A stretch of DNA of 64,000 bases, taken from Endozoicomonas gorgoniicola. Its GTDB lineage: Bacteria; Pseudomonadota; Gammaproteobacteria; Pseudomonadales; Endozoicomonadaceae. A program made the translations under genes and the position numbers. The notes below the pieces were generated by a model. The model saw only the letters and a program-made list of their open reading frames with translations. It was not told where the DNA came from and did not search any database. This document shows, piece by piece, positions 17,381 to 27,037 of this stretch (position 1 is its first letter; each line of letters starts with the position of its first letter). The stretch is taken from NCBI RefSeq assembly GCF_025562715.2, contig NZ_JAPFCC010000001.1, positions 693,501 to 757,500 of the forward strand, in the 5' to 3' direction.

Positions 17381-18503
17381 AACCTGAATTCGTATCATAA
17401 GTGCATAACCTCTGTAACCAGAGGATTGTTTCAGAACCTTTGAAGTGAATCAGAACTCAGGGGTATTCTGTAAAGCAACCAAACCATACAGAGGAAGCCA
17501 AGGATGGCCTATACACACCTGAGCTCTGAAGAGAGATATTATATCGAAACTGAACTCAAAAATGGGACTTCACAAAACAAAATTGCTAAAAAGCTTGGCC
17601 GTTCACAGCCTACCGTGTCGCGAGAAGTAAACCGCAATAAAGGGCAAAGAGGGTACAGGCACCAACAGGCTAATCGCACAGCTCGGCAGCGGCACAAAGA
17701 TAAGCCAAAAGCTATTAAGCTGACAGACGACATTAAACAACGTATTTCAAACGATATCCGTTCAGATTGGAGTCCTGAACAAGTGGCTGGAAGGCTTGAA
17801 AAGGACGGTGTAATCAAGCTGCATCATGAGACGATTTATCAATTTGTAGCGGATGATAAACGGCGCGGAGGCTCGCTCTATAAGCACTTGAGGCACCAGA
17901 AAAAAACTTATCGAAAGCGATACGGTTCAGCTCATAACCGAACCGGTATACCAAATCGGGTTGGCATTGAAGAACGCCCCGAAGTGGTCAACAACAGAGA
18001 GCGAGTTGGTGACTGGGAAGCTGATACTGTAATAGGTAAAAATCATAAAGGAGCCATCGCTACATTAGATGAACGAAAAACCAAGCTTCGCCTTGCTGTC
18101 CCTCTACCAGGCAAGAAGGCAAAAGCGGTTAAACAGGGAATAATTGACGTACTCAAGCCTCTGAAAAGGTTTGTAAAGACAATAACATACGACAATGGAA
18201 AGGAGTTTGTTCAGCATGAATCAATTGCCAAAGCTTTAAAATGTGACAGCTACTTTGCTGCCCCCTACCATTCTTGGGAAAGAGGCCAGAATGAGAATGC
18301 TAATGGTTTGCTAAGGCAGTATTTCCCCAAGTCGATGGAGCTTAATGGCGTGACAGAAAAAGATGTCATCATTGCAGTGGATAAGCTGAACAACAGGCCA
18401 AGAAAGTGCCTGGGCTACAAGACTCCTTATGAGGCATTTAAAGAGTCAACTGGAATAGATGCAAGAAAAGTCATGGGTTATGCACTTATGACTTGAATTC
18501 AGG
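17381..18503 (+). mobile_element. IS30-family insertion sequence
   Basis: The ends CCTGAATTCGTATCATAAGT (17381) and its right-end counterpart CCTGAATTCAAGTCATAAGT (reverse complement of the sequence ending at 18503) form near-perfect terminal inverted repeats of about 28 bp. AAA on both sides is consistent with a 3-bp duplication. The element is 1123 bp with one gene. Confidence 0.88.
17504..18496 (+). CDS. IS30-family transposase
   Basis: The 330-residue protein has an N-terminal helix-turn-helix (NKIAKKLGRSQPTVSREVNR) and an RNase H-like DDE core: VGDWEADTVIG, TITYDNGKEF and the Glu in RGQNENANGLLRQYFPK. Length and motif order fit IS30. It is intact; its stop lies within the right inverted repeat. 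Confidence 0.94.
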   Translation: MAYTHLSSEERYYIETELKNGTSQNKIAKKLGRSQPTVSREVNRNKGQRGYRHQQANRTARQRHKDKPKAIKLTDDIKQRISNDIRSDWSPEQVAGRLEKDGVIKLHHETIYQFVADDKRRGGSLYKHLRHQKKTYRKRYGSAHNRTGIPNRVGIEERPEVVNNRERVGDWEADTVIGKNHKGAIATLDERKTKLRLAVPLPGKKAKAVKQGIIDVLKPLKRFVKTITYDNGKEFVQHESIAKALKCDSYFAAPYHSWERGQNENANGLLRQYFPKSMELNGVTEKDVIIAVDKLNNRPRKCLGYKTPYEAFKESTGIDARKVMGYALMT

Positions 18504-18549
18504 AAAGAAGAATCTTCAAAATTTGAAATTATTTGATCGCATAAATTTA

Positions 18550-20340
18550 GTAACTGCTCAAAATTGACTGGCAAATCAACCTCTACAGGTCAAAGAAAGT
18601 TATCCTGATCTTTCGTATATTTCACCGTATGCACCTGCCTGACTCACTATTCTCCAGTACAGACAATGAACAGTTGCGTTCATTCGTCAAAAACCTTCTC
18701 GACACGGTCGAGAAGCAATCTGTGCAAATTGAAAGGCAGCGCGTTCAGATCGAACAGCTGGTCGAAGAGAACGAACAGCTTCGAGCAGAAATTCGCCACC
18801 TGAAGAAGCACAAGGGCAAGCCTAAAATCAGGCCTAATGTCTCGGACAAGGGCGATGATCAGGAAGACAGCTCTTCTGCGGAAGACACTGATCAGGCTGC
18901 CGGGAAAAGTGACACTGATCGTCCGCCGAAAAGTAAACGACCACGATCACAAGAAGCCGGTGAAACCGCTGCACCACCAATGACTGTTGACCGAGAGGAA
19001 ATCTGTTCAATCGCTGCTCCCGGTGAGAACTGGCGCTTCAAGTGCTATATCGACTTTTTCCATACTGAGCTGGACTTGCGTTTTGTCACTACTCGCTACA
19101 GGCGTGAGTATTACACAACTCCGGAAGGCGGGGTGTCAGCCCCGCTACCTGATCATGTGAAAGACCGTTTTGGCGACAACCTGAAAGCCCATCTGCTGGA
19201 TTTTTATCATTCATGCAGTACGACACAGCCACTACTGCTATCTTGGCTGCACGACCATGGATGCTCAATATCAGAAGGTTCCCTGAGCAACATCCTGACG
19301 AAAGGCCATGATATTTTCCACCAGGAAAAAGAAGAATTGCTGGAAGCAGGGCTGACTTGCTCTGATTATCTCCAGGCCGACGACACAGGTGCTCGCCACC
19401 AAGGAAAAAACGGCTACTGCCTGTTTATCGGCAACCCTTATTTTTCCTACTTCCATAGCAGCGACAGTAAGAGCAGGATTAATTTCCTGGGCTGTCTGCA
19501 AGGGCAGCAGCGGCTTTATCTTCTCAACGACGTTGCCATTGACTACATGGAGAATCAGGTTGATGTGTCGAAGAAGTGGATCACTGCGCTATCCGAATGC
19601 GGCGAGAAGCGTTTCTCAACAGAAGAAGAGTGGGAGAGCTTCCTTAACAGCATTGGTTGTGCTGCCCCGCAACAAAGGCGCTGGGCGACAGAGGGTGTTT
19701 TAAAGGCCGCATTGATGCTCAATCATCGCCTTGAGAACCTGATTATCCATAGCGATGGAGCCCGGCAGTTTGATACAGCCTTTCAGCATTCGCTGTGTTG
19801 GTACCATGCGGGAAGAAACATGGACAAGCTGATACCGGCCAATGACCTGGAACGAGCCGCCCGTGACACCGTGCAGGATCAGTACTGGTGCCTCTACGAC
19901 GACATTGAGGCCTACCAGAAAAAACCAACGGACAAGGAGAAACAGAAGCTCTACCAGGAGTTTGATCGTTGGGTAACACAGCGGGTTGACTACCCTGCCT
20001 TGCAGGCTGAGTTGGGCAAACTGATGGTTGTCAGGGAAGAGCTGTTATTGGTTCTTGAGTATCCGTGGCTGCCACTGCACAACAACCTGAGCGAGAGGCA
20101 GATCAGAGAGTATGTGAAACGGCGAAAGGTTAGCGGTGGTACCCGGAGTAAACTTGGGAGGAAATGCCGCGACACCTTTGCCAGTTTGAAAAAGACCTGT
20201 AAACAACACGGGGTGTCCTTTGCCAACTATCTCAGGGACAGGCTGACTGGAACCAATCTGATTCCGCAGCTGGGGCATCTCATCCTGAAGGCATCAGGCT
20301 ATCAGGAAACGGTTCTTGCCAATGGAATATGAGCAGTTAC
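18550..20340 (+). mobile_element. ISBst12-type IS66 element (single gene)
   Basis: The ends GTAACTGCTCAAAATTG (18550) and GAGCAGTTAC (20340) are inverted repeats sharing GTAACTGCTCA. It carries only a tnpC-like gene and no tnpA or tnpB, as in the ISBst12 group. The flanks (TAAATTTA and CTTTCAGG) do not match, so either the target duplication was lost or a rearrangement joined unrelated ends. Its right end cuts the oppF-like gene. Confidence 0.85.
18629..20332 (+). CDS. IS66-family transposase, ISBst12 group
   Basis: The 567-residue protein has a coiled coil at about residues 10-60 (heptads in KNLLDTVEKQSVQIERQRV), a low-complexity acidic/basic linker (65-120), and a DDE domain with YLQADDTGARHQGKNGY, the IIHSDGARQF segment and the C-terminal LPLHNNLSERQIREYVKRRK, which holds the catalytic Glu. 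It appears complete. Confidence 0.9.
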   Translation: MHLPDSLFSSTDNEQLRSFVKNLLDTVEKQSVQIERQRVQIEQLVEENEQLRAEIRHLKKHKGKPKIRPNVSDKGDDQEDSSSAEDTDQAAGKSDTDRPPKSKRPRSQEAGETAAPPMTVDREEICSIAAPGENWRFKCYIDFFHTELDLRFVTTRYRREYYTTPEGGVSAPLPDHVKDRFGDNLKAHLLDFYHSCSTTQPLLLSWLHDHGCSISEGSLSNILTKGHDIFHQEKEELLEAGLTCSDYLQADDTGARHQGKNGYCLFIGNPYFSYFHSSDSKSRINFLGCLQGQQRLYLLNDVAIDYMENQVDVSKKWITALSECGEKRFSTEEEWESFLNSIGCAAPQQRRWATEGVLKAALMLNHRLENLIIHSDGARQFDTAFQHSLCWYHAGRNMDKLIPANDLERAARDTVQDQYWCLYDDIEAYQKKPTDKEKQKLYQEFDRWVTQRVDYPALQAELGKLMVVREELLLVLEYPWLPLHNNLSERQIREYVKRRKVSGGTRSKLGRKCRDTFASLKKTCKQHGVSFANYLRDRLTGTNLIPQLGHLILKASGYQETVLANGI

Positions 20341-20341
20341 C

Positions 20342-21031
20342 TTTCAGGATCCCTTTGCTTCCCTGAACCCCCGTATGACCGCCAGCGAGATTATTGGTGA
20401 ACCACTGATTATCCATAAACTGGTTAAGAACAAAGCAGAGCTTGCACAACGGGTTGAAGAGTTGATGGACCTGGTGGGACTAAGCAGACGTCTGGTCAAC
20501 ACCTACCCTCACGAACTGGACGGAGGAAGACGGCAGCGTATTGGTATAGCCCGGGCGCTGGCACTGAATCCAAAGTTTATTATTTGCGATGAGCCGGTAT
20601 CGGCGCTGGATGTTTCTATTCAGGCTCAGGTGCTGAACCTGATGCAGGATCTTCAGGATAAGCTGGGACTGACTTATATCTTTATCACCCATGACCTCTC
20701 GGTTGTTAAACACTTTTCCGATGAGATTGCGGTGATGTATCTGGGGCAGATGGTTGAAAAAGCAACGGCAAAGGAGCTGTTTGAGCGACCATCCCACCCT
20801 TATACCAAAGCGCTGTTATCAGCCATTCCAACCACAGACCTGGATCAGCTGATGGAGCGTGAAGTGTTGCAGGGGGAAATCACTTCACCCATCGACCCTG
20901 CTCCGGGTTGCCGTTTTGCCGGGCGGTGTAAATATACGACGGCAGATTGCACCGCAGGAGAAATTCCCCTGCGTGATATCAGTAACAATCATTTTGTGGC
21001 CTGTAGCCAGGTGGGGTGTGCGACTCATTAG
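20342..21031 (+). pseudogene. OppF/DppF-like ABC ATPase, 5' end lost
   Basis: The frame begins at the ISBst12 boundary with FQDPFASLNPRM (the Q-loop of peptide ABC ATPases) and continues with an altered signature LDGGRRQRIGIARAL, Walker B FIICDEPVSALDVS and the H-loop FITHDLSVV. The C-terminal peptide-family segment with GCRFAGRC and two further Cys is present. The whole N-terminal part with Walker A is missing, so ATP binding is not possible. The parent enzyme would have powered oligopeptide or dipeptide uptake; no other subunit is nearby. Confidence 0.88.
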
Positions 21032-21087
21032 TCTGCTGCCCGGGTTGATGTGTGTTGGAAAGTTTAGTGTCTGGAATGCCATATCCC

Positions 21088-22271
21088 TATGTACGGGACA
21101 AAAAATTATAAACTCTTGATTTATCGGGTCTGGAGGGTATGAGCTGACCTTTCCATCAGGTAACCTATCCGGTCTCTCAACTCCGTAAAGTTTACCGTTG
21201 TCGTACATGGAAGAAGTCAGCTCATTAGCCGAGAAGCTTAAGGCTCATTTACCCCTGCATCAAGCCCGAATCAACTTCATCTCACAATTTGTTCTATCTT
21301 TGATACGCGCCCGTTCTACTAATCTCTACCGAGTAGCCGAAGAGTTCCAGTCTGAAGCCGATGCCGAATCCAGTTATCGACGCATCAAACGGTTCTTTGC
21401 TGGTTACGAATACAGCTATGAGCAGTTGGGGGAATTTATCCTGAGCTGCCTCGATATGGATCGCTATACGCTATGCATGGACAGAACCAATTGGAAGCAT
21501 GGCTCTAAGGATGTGAACTATCTGGTGGTCTCTATTTCCTGGCAAGGAAACTCTATACCCATTGTCTGGGAGTGTCTGGACAAACGTGGTGGCAACTCCA
21601 ATACAGATGAACGCATTGCCTTGATAGAGCGGGTTTTGAAGATTATTCCGGCGGAAAAAATTGACAACCTTCTGGCTGATCGTGAGTTCATAGGTCATGA
21701 CTGGTTTGAGTGGTTGCGACAGAAGAAAATATTGTGTCGCCTCCGTATAAAAGGTGATGTCGCAGTAGAGCATGACAATCGCAAAACCACAGCGGGGAAG
21801 CTTTGCCGTAGTGTGAAGTTTAATCAAACCGTCACTTGGCATACCAGAAAAAAAGTGGCGGGAGTACCGCTTTACATTGCTGCGCACCGCACCTTGAAAG
21901 GGTTGCTCATAGTTGTGGCTACTGAAAAGCCGGACGGCATGATCGAGGACTATTACAAACGCTGGGATATAGAAACGCTGTTTGGTTGTTTGAAAAGTCG
22001 TGGGTTCGATATGGAGTCTACACATATGACGAAGCACGACCGCATGGACAAACTTATGGGACTCCTCGCCATTGCGTTCGCGTGGTGTCTGCTTGTGGGG
22101 CACTGGCATTACGGTGAGGCTAATCAGCTCCCACTGAATAAACATAACAGACCAGCAAAAAGTCTGTTCAGACTGGGGCTTGACATGCTCAGACGAGTAC
22201 TTAAAAACAAATGCGCAAAAAATGATCAGATTGCATTTCAGGAGCTGTTAAATGTTTTGTCCCGTACATAG
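21088..22271 (+). mobile_element. IS4-type insertion sequence
   Basis: The terminal inverted repeats are CTATGTACGGGACAAAA at 21088 and its reverse complement ending at 22271. A 9-bp duplication GCCATATCC flanks the element (21079-21087 and 22272-22280), within the range of IS4 relatives. It is 1184 bp and inserted in the 3' end of a minus-strand secreted-protein gene. Confidence 0.92.
21207..22271 (+). CDS. IS4-family transposase
   Basis: The ~354-residue DDE transposase has TLCMDRTNWKHG (first Asp), LLADREFIG (second Asp) and the YREK-type block YYKRWDIETLFGCLKSRGF (catalytic Glu). The ATG at 21207 is preferred over the TTG at 21198. The stop codon is formed by the last bases of the right inverted repeat. 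Confidence 0.92.
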   Translation: MEEVSSLAEKLKAHLPLHQARINFISQFVLSLIRARSTNLYRVAEEFQSEADAESSYRRIKRFFAGYEYSYEQLGEFILSCLDMDRYTLCMDRTNWKHGSKDVNYLVVSISWQGNSIPIVWECLDKRGGNSNTDERIALIERVLKIIPAEKIDNLLADREFIGHDWFEWLRQKKILCRLRIKGDVAVEHDNRKTTAGKLCRSVKFNQTVTWHTRKKVAGVPLYIAAHRTLKGLLIVVATEKPDGMIEDYYKRWDIETLFGCLKSRGFDMESTHMTKHDRMDKLMGLLAIAFAWCLLVGHWHYGEANQLPLNKHNRPAKSLFRLGLDMLRRVLKNKCAKNDQIAFQELLNVLSRT

Positions 22272-23313
22272 GCCATATCCTCAAGCAGATAGCGCTTGTA
22301 ATAATTGTAAATAAGCTTCTTGTTTCAACTTGAGGCTGAATGCTTTCATCGGCAGTTTCATTTTCATCAGTCTCAGGTTCATTCTGAGTGAGCATTTCAG
22401 TAATGCCAATAGAGGTTAGCCAGTTCATCGCATTACAGTGATGGTTGTTTCTGGCTTGAATCAACGCTTCCTGAAAGGCGCGAGGATTCCGTTGCTGATT
22501 TTCTCGCAGCCAGTTTAAAATTTGATCGAACTCGGACGGGGTGGGCTCTCTATCTTCGCTATGAGAGAAATAAGGATTTACATAAAAAGTTCCCCCCATG
22601 TTATCGTTTGGATAAGGCTCATACGAGAAACCTTCATCGTCAAATTCAAGGCTATCAGTAGAACGTTCTTCCCAGATTTGGGGCTGTGTTGCAAGAATTT
22701 TCAGTATCAGGCGTACATAATGAGAACTATACGGGAACTTTTTATGCCCAAGGATAAGGTTAATAAGGCGGTAGTTTCTGTTGGGTAATGCAGCTTGGAT
22801 CAGACTATCGTAATTGAATGGAAAATTCTGAAAAGAACCATGAGAGGTTATTATATTAAACAGTGCCTCACCTAAAATAGGGTTCTCACTGATACTAAAG
22901 GCTGATTCCAATAAGCGGTTAATTCTGAAGTTGGGAATAAAGGTTTCATCTGTACGGGCATCTATTGCTATATTCGCCAGAGCTGTGAGTTGACTGTTGT
23001 TTATTGTAAGGTTTTCTTCATCAATTGAATGTTGGATAAACCACCAGATAGCGTGAGCATTTGTATTAAGCAACTGTAAGGGGGTATAGGTAGAACCATC
23101 CAGAGTTAGATTTGAGTGAAGCCATTGATATACGCCACTATGTCCCAGCTCAGAAGCCCAGTTATCGAATTTGCTTAACTCTTGGATTGTTTTATCGAAA
23201 GGCATACCTGCAATCCTTGTTAAATCATGGGCAATGGGGGCAAGAACAGCATTAGCTGATACTGACTGCAACAAAAAGCTAATGAGTAAAAAGCGCTGGC
23301 AGAATGTTCTCAT
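22201..23313 (-). CDS. Secreted protein of unknown function, 3' end altered by IS4
   Basis: The 370-residue product starts with a Sec signal peptide (RFLLISFLLQSVSANA). The mature part is helical in character with segments such as LLESAFSISENPILGEALFNII that faintly recall degenerate ankyrin-like repeats, though no clear repeat unit can be fixed. Before insertion the frame ended ...CLRIWHSRH at a stop at 21065-21067; it now reads about 22 residues into the insertion sequence. The fold is probably kept because only the extreme C-terminus is changed. The family is not recognised. Confidence 0.6.
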   Translation of the reverse strand: MRTFCQRFLLISFLLQSVSANAVLAPIAHDLTRIAGMPFDKTIQELSKFDNWASELGHSGVYQWLHSNLTLDGSTYTPLQLLNTNAHAIWWFIQHSIDEENLTINNSQLTALANIAIDARTDETFIPNFRINRLLESAFSISENPILGEALFNIITSHGSFQNFPFNYDSLIQAALPNRNYRLINLILGHKKFPYSSHYVRLILKILATQPQIWEERSTDSLEFDDEGFSYEPYPNDNMGGTFYVNPYFSHSEDREPTPSEFDQILNWLRENQQRNPRAFQEALIQARNNHHCNAMNWLTSIGITEMLTQNEPETDENETADESIQPQVETRSLFTIITSAICLRIWPMYGTKHLTAPEMQSDHFLRICF

Positions 23314-23517
23314 GATGAAAACCTGACAAGGATAAATTTTTTTAGAGTAAACTTGCAGAGAAGTAGTTTAGATACTGAATCAGTAATGGTCAGATTAATC
23401 AGTCATTATTCGGATAGCCCTACCCGTTCCCCAATGTAAACATAGGTCAGTGCGGTTTACGATGCTATCGATAAGCTATATTCTTCGATGATTTTCTCAG
23501 CTCTATGATTTGGCTTA

Positions 23518-24651
23518 ATGAACGCTCCAGCTTTCTTAATACACGACAGTAAAAAGACACAGCGGTTGACTGGTAATCATTATTCGTCTTCCTGTTTCGA
23601 GCTGAGTGGCGACTGGGTCCATGCATCTGTCCAGCCATATAAACAACAATTGTCAGATGTTCTGAAGCAGGAAAAAATCGAGGTTATCTACTTTTCTGAG
23701 GGCAAAGGCTTTCGCTGGGACTCTGGCACCATGGCATTTATCCTGTCCTGCCAGCGACTGTGCCAGAGATATAACTGCACACTGGACGTTCAGCAGTTGC
23801 CTGACGATATTCAGTCCCTGTTAAAGTTGGCTACCAGCGTTCCTCCTAATCAGGAGAGCAATAAAAAGCACATTGATTATTTTCAGCTTTTTCGTCAGGG
23901 TCTGGACTGGATTAAGGACTGGTTGCGTTTTTCCGGGGAAGTAAGCCTCAGTGTTCAGAAAATGATTCGGGGACGCAGCGATGCGCGCTGGTCTGATGGT
24001 ATAAACTTTCTACATCAGGCGGGGCCGTCTGCCGTTCCCATCGTTACTCTGCTCAGTTTTCTGGTAGGAATGATCCTTGCTTATCTGGGAACGGTACAAT
24101 TGCGGCAGTTTGGTGTAGAGGTGTATGTGGCTAACCTGGTGGGGCTGGGCATGGTGCGGGAAATGGGCGCATTGATGACCGGTATTATTATGGCCGGGCG
24201 CACTGGCGCGTCTTATGCTGCACAGTTGGGTACCATGCAGGTTAATGAAGAAATTGATGCACTGACGACGCTGGGTATCAAGCCTGTCGATTATCTGGTT
24301 TTGCCCAGAATGCTCGCCCTGATAGTTGCCATGCCTTTACTGACGATTTACAGCAATATTCTGGGGATGCTCGGGGGCGCTATGGTGGCTATCAGTATGG
24401 ATATTACGCCACGAATGTATTATTTCCAGTTATCCCAGGCGTTTTCGATGGCGGATTTGACGACAGGTGTCTTCAAAAGCATTATCTTTGGTGGTCTGAT
24501 CGGTTTTGCTGGCTGTCATGCCGGCCTGAGATGTGGGCGATCTTCGGCTGCGGTGGGGCAGGCGACAATGTCTGCGGTTGTGACGGCTGTTGTTTATCTG
24601 GTGGTAGCGGATGCCGTACTGAACATTCTGTACTTTCATCTGGGTATTTAA
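23518..24651 (+). CDS. MlaE-like lipid ABC permease with N-terminal STAS-like domain
   Basis: The 377-residue protein has a cytoplasmic N-terminal region of about 110 residues with the spacing of a STAS/MlaB-like domain (FELSGDWV, IYFSEGKGFRWDSGTMAFIL). The membrane domain follows, with the MlaE hallmarks GLGMVREMGALMTGIIMAGR and TLGIKPVDYLVLPRMLA. In Mla-type systems the permease sits in the inner membrane with the ATPase and MCE protein and moves phospholipid between membranes. It is the first gene of a four-gene operon; the next starts 5 bp after its stop. The STAS fusion means no separate mlaB gene is required. Confidence 0.9.
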   Translation: MNAPAFLIHDSKKTQRLTGNHYSSSCFELSGDWVHASVQPYKQQLSDVLKQEKIEVIYFSEGKGFRWDSGTMAFILSCQRLCQRYNCTLDVQQLPDDIQSLLKLATSVPPNQESNKKHIDYFQLFRQGLDWIKDWLRFSGEVSLSVQKMIRGRSDARWSDGINFLHQAGPSAVPIVTLLSFLVGMILAYLGTVQLRQFGVEVYVANLVGLGMVREMGALMTGIIMAGRTGASYAAQLGTMQVNEEIDALTTLGIKPVDYLVLPRMLALIVAMPLLTIYSNILGMLGGAMVAISMDITPRMYYFQLSQAFSMADLTTGVFKSIIFGGLIGFAGCHAGLRCGRSSAAVGQATMSAVVTAVVYLVVADAVLNILYFHLGI

Positions 24652-24656
24652 ACGAC

Positions 24657-25442
24657 ATGAACTCTACAGTAAATCCAGATCGCGACAATGCCATCGAAGT
24701 GCGTAATCTCAGGTTACAATATGGTCACAAACTGATTCAGAAAGACCTTAATTTTAATGTTCAAAAAGGCGACGTATTTGTCATAATGGGCGGCAGTGGC
24801 TGTGGTAAAAGTACACTGCTGAAGCATATGATTGGCCTTTATTCTCCTGCTCAGGGGCAGATTCTTTATCATGGTCAGGACTATTTTTCTGCCTGTGAAG
24901 AAAATCAGCTGTCAATGCGCATGCGCTGGGGTGTCACTTATCAGGGTGGAGCTTTATTCAGCGCAATGACCCTGGCTGAAAATATCGCCTTGCCAATGCA
25001 GCAGTACAAAGACTGGGACAAGGATGAAATCAGGGACCGGGTGGCCTATAAGCTGGCTCTGGTCGGCCTGTCCGGTTATGAAGATTACTATCCTTCAGAA
25101 ATCAGTGGTGGCATGAACAAACGTGCCGGGTTGGCGCGGGCGTTGGCACTGGACCCTGAGGTTCTGTTTTTCGATGAGCCATCCGCCGGGCTGGACCCTC
25201 TCAGTGCCGGACGTCTTGATGACCTGATTCTGGAGCTGAGTCAGTCGTCCGGGGCGACGGTGGTTATTGTTACCCACGAGCTGGCGAGTATATTTGCCAT
25301 TGGCAATAACGGTGTTTTTCTGGATGCTCAGTCCAGAACTCAACTTGATACCGGGGCACCGTCTTATATGCTCAGGCACAGTAAAGCACCGTTGGTGCGT
25401 GAATTTCTATCCCGTGGTGAAATAGCTTCGAATCCTGTATGA
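24657..25442 (+). CDS. MlaF-like lipid ABC ATPase
   Basis: The 261-residue ATPase starts at the ATG at 24657 (MNSTVNPDRD). Walker A is GGSGCGKST, the signature is ISGGMNKRAGLARALAL (the MlaF/Ttg2A type) and Walker B is VLFFDEPSAGLDP, followed by the His of VIVTHELASIF. It powers the permease encoded just upstream. Confidence 0.93.
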   Translation: MNSTVNPDRDNAIEVRNLRLQYGHKLIQKDLNFNVQKGDVFVIMGGSGCGKSTLLKHMIGLYSPAQGQILYHGQDYFSACEENQLSMRMRWGVTYQGGALFSAMTLAENIALPMQQYKDWDKDEIRDRVAYKLALVGLSGYEDYYPSEISGGMNKRAGLARALALDPEVLFFDEPSAGLDPLSAGRLDDLILELSQSSGATVVIVTHELASIFAIGNNGVFLDAQSRTQLDTGAPSYMLRHSKAPLVREFLSRGEIASNPV

Positions 25443-25481
25443 CTTTCACCGAAATGACCCAAGGAGTAAGGACAGGCTGTA

Positions 25482-26477
25482 ATGAGTCGCACAGCGAATA
25501 AACGATCTTTAGGCACAGCATCCCGCCCGATCATGGTGGGCATTTTTATGCTGGCTATGGCTGCACTGGTCACTGCACTGATTGTCTTTGTGAATCAGGG
25601 CAATTTTTCCGGCAGAAACAAAGAACGCATGGTCGTCATATACGACACTAGCATTATGGGTCTGAATATCGGGGCGGCAGTGACATTGCGGGGCGTCAAG
25701 ATTGGTGAGGTAGCCGATATCAAAGCCAAGCTCTATGACGACTCTCATCTGGTGTTGAATACGGTCTATGTTGACATCTATCCTGATACGATTGTTTCGT
25801 CAGACGAGACCACCGAACTGAATCTGGATGAACTGTACCATCGAGGGTTGGGCGTTAAGCTTAAGACTCAAAGCCTGTTGACCGGGCTTTTGTATATGGA
25901 AGTTGATTTCTACCAGAAGACTCAGCCCCGGTTTACGGATGTCAAAACCCGATATCCCCAGATTCCTACCGTCCCCAGTGATCTGGAAAGTCTTACCGAG
26001 CAACTTCACGATATGAATCTGCCGGAACTGATGAACGACCTGGGTCAGCTGGCAAAGAATCTTAAAGAGGTCACAGATACCGAAGCATTCCGGCAACTGC
26101 CCGGAACAGTGAACGACGCTATGTACTCATTCCGGATTATGTCGACAAAGATGGGAACCAGCATGTCGGATATGCGCAATGAGTTTGTTGGTATGGCGCA
26201 GGGTATGGAAAAAATGTCCAGAACCATTGCCGATGGCTTTCCACAAACAAACGCCAACATTAACAGGATGCTGGAGACTCTGACGCAGACTCTGGACTCT
26301 ATGAATGAAACCATCGAACTGCTGTCCGATACTGTGGCACCGGATTCACCGCTGATTTATCAACTGGAACGCAGTGCAACTGACCTGAGGAGCTCGGCAA
26401 GGGCTATGCAGGGTTTGGCGGAACTGCTGGAAGAGCAGCCAAATGCGTTGGTATCAGGAAAAAGCCAGGAAAGATAA
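25482..26477 (+). CDS. MlaD-like MCE-domain protein
   Basis: The 331-residue protein has one N-terminal membrane helix (IMVGIFMLAMAALVTALIVF) and a single MCE domain (MVVIYDTSIMGLNIGAAVTL, then GVKIGEV). A long helical C-terminal tail follows. MCE proteins form hexameric periplasmic rings that hold lipids. A ribosome binding site AAGGAG precedes the start. The tail is longer than that of E. coli MlaD and closer to PqiB/YebT-like or Pseudomonas-type single-MCE proteins. Confidence 0.9.
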   Translation: MSRTANKRSLGTASRPIMVGIFMLAMAALVTALIVFVNQGNFSGRNKERMVVIYDTSIMGLNIGAAVTLRGVKIGEVADIKAKLYDDSHLVLNTVYVDIYPDTIVSSDETTELNLDELYHRGLGVKLKTQSLLTGLLYMEVDFYQKTQPRFTDVKTRYPQIPTVPSDLESLTEQLHDMNLPELMNDLGQLAKNLKEVTDTEAFRQLPGTVNDAMYSFRIMSTKMGTSMSDMRNEFVGMAQGMEKMSRTIADGFPQTNANINRMLETLTQTLDSMNETIELLSDTVAPDSPLIYQLERSATDLRSSARAMQGLAELLEEQPNALVSGKSQER

Positions 26478-27037
26478 TGAAGATTGTGTTGTATCGCTCA
26501 CTCGCTGTATTCATGGTTCTGCTGCTGGCTGGTTGTGCCAGCTCAGTACCCTATCGTTACTACACTCTTCAGCCAATGGCTGAACAACAGGAAGCCGGGC
26601 TGACAGGGTCTGTCGGGATTATGCCGGTTGTCATACCATCCTGGCTGGATCGCAGTAATATGGCTTACATTGATGATGGGTTTCAGTTGCATAAGCTTTG
26701 TCTGGATCGCTGGGGTGAACCTCTGGAAGAGTCCATTACCCGGGTGTTGACCCAGAATCTGCAACGTAAAAACCCCCGGGCCGATGTGTTTCATGGTCCC
26801 TGGTTACGCAGTCAGAGGCCGGATATCGACATTCAGGCAGAGGTTCAGAACCTGATGCTGAAAGGCCGGCAGCTGGAACTGGAAGTCAGCTGGCGTATAA
26901 ATGGCGAGCGTCACGTGAATCGCTATAAGGCGACCATCGATGAACAGCCTTCTGCCGTTGAACTGGCAAGAGCCATCAGTGGACAGTTGCAGCAGTTTTC
27001 AGATGATCTGCAGCAGAGCCTGATGGCCGGGAGTTAG
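26477..27037 (+). CDS. ABC-type transport auxiliary lipoprotein (PqiC-like)
   Basis: The 186-residue lipoprotein has the signal MKIVLYRSLAVFMVLLLAGC with its lipobox Cys at residue 20, followed by the DUF330-type YRYYTLQP segment and LDRSNMAYIDDG. Its start overlaps the MCE gene stop by one base. PqiC-type lipoproteins sit in the outer membrane and pair with MCE proteins, so the operon encodes ATPase, permease, MCE ring and outer-membrane partner. Confidence 0.85.
   Translation: MKIVLYRSLAVFMVLLLAGCASSVPYRYYTLQPMAEQQEAGLTGSVGIMPVVIPSWLDRSNMAYIDDGFQLHKLCLDRWGEPLEESITRVLTQNLQRKNPRADVFHGPWLRSQRPDIDIQAEVQNLMLKGRQLELEVSWRINGERHVNRYKATIDEQPSAVELARAISGQLQQFSDDLQQSLMAGS

Larger units (their letters stand above)
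17169..18549 (-). pseudogene. Unknown gene interrupted by IS30 and flanked by IS66 ends
   Basis: With the IS30 element (17381-18503) and one AAA duplication removed, a minus-strand frame runs continuously from about 18545 to 17169. It reads IISNFEDSSFIICSIFYKSD, then YLSDHDELLEEIVSYDWE and further charged residues. Neither end is present: both flanks are ISBst12-type IS66 sequence. The base composition is AT-rich compared with the neighbouring transposases. I do not recognise the family. Confidence 0.5.
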
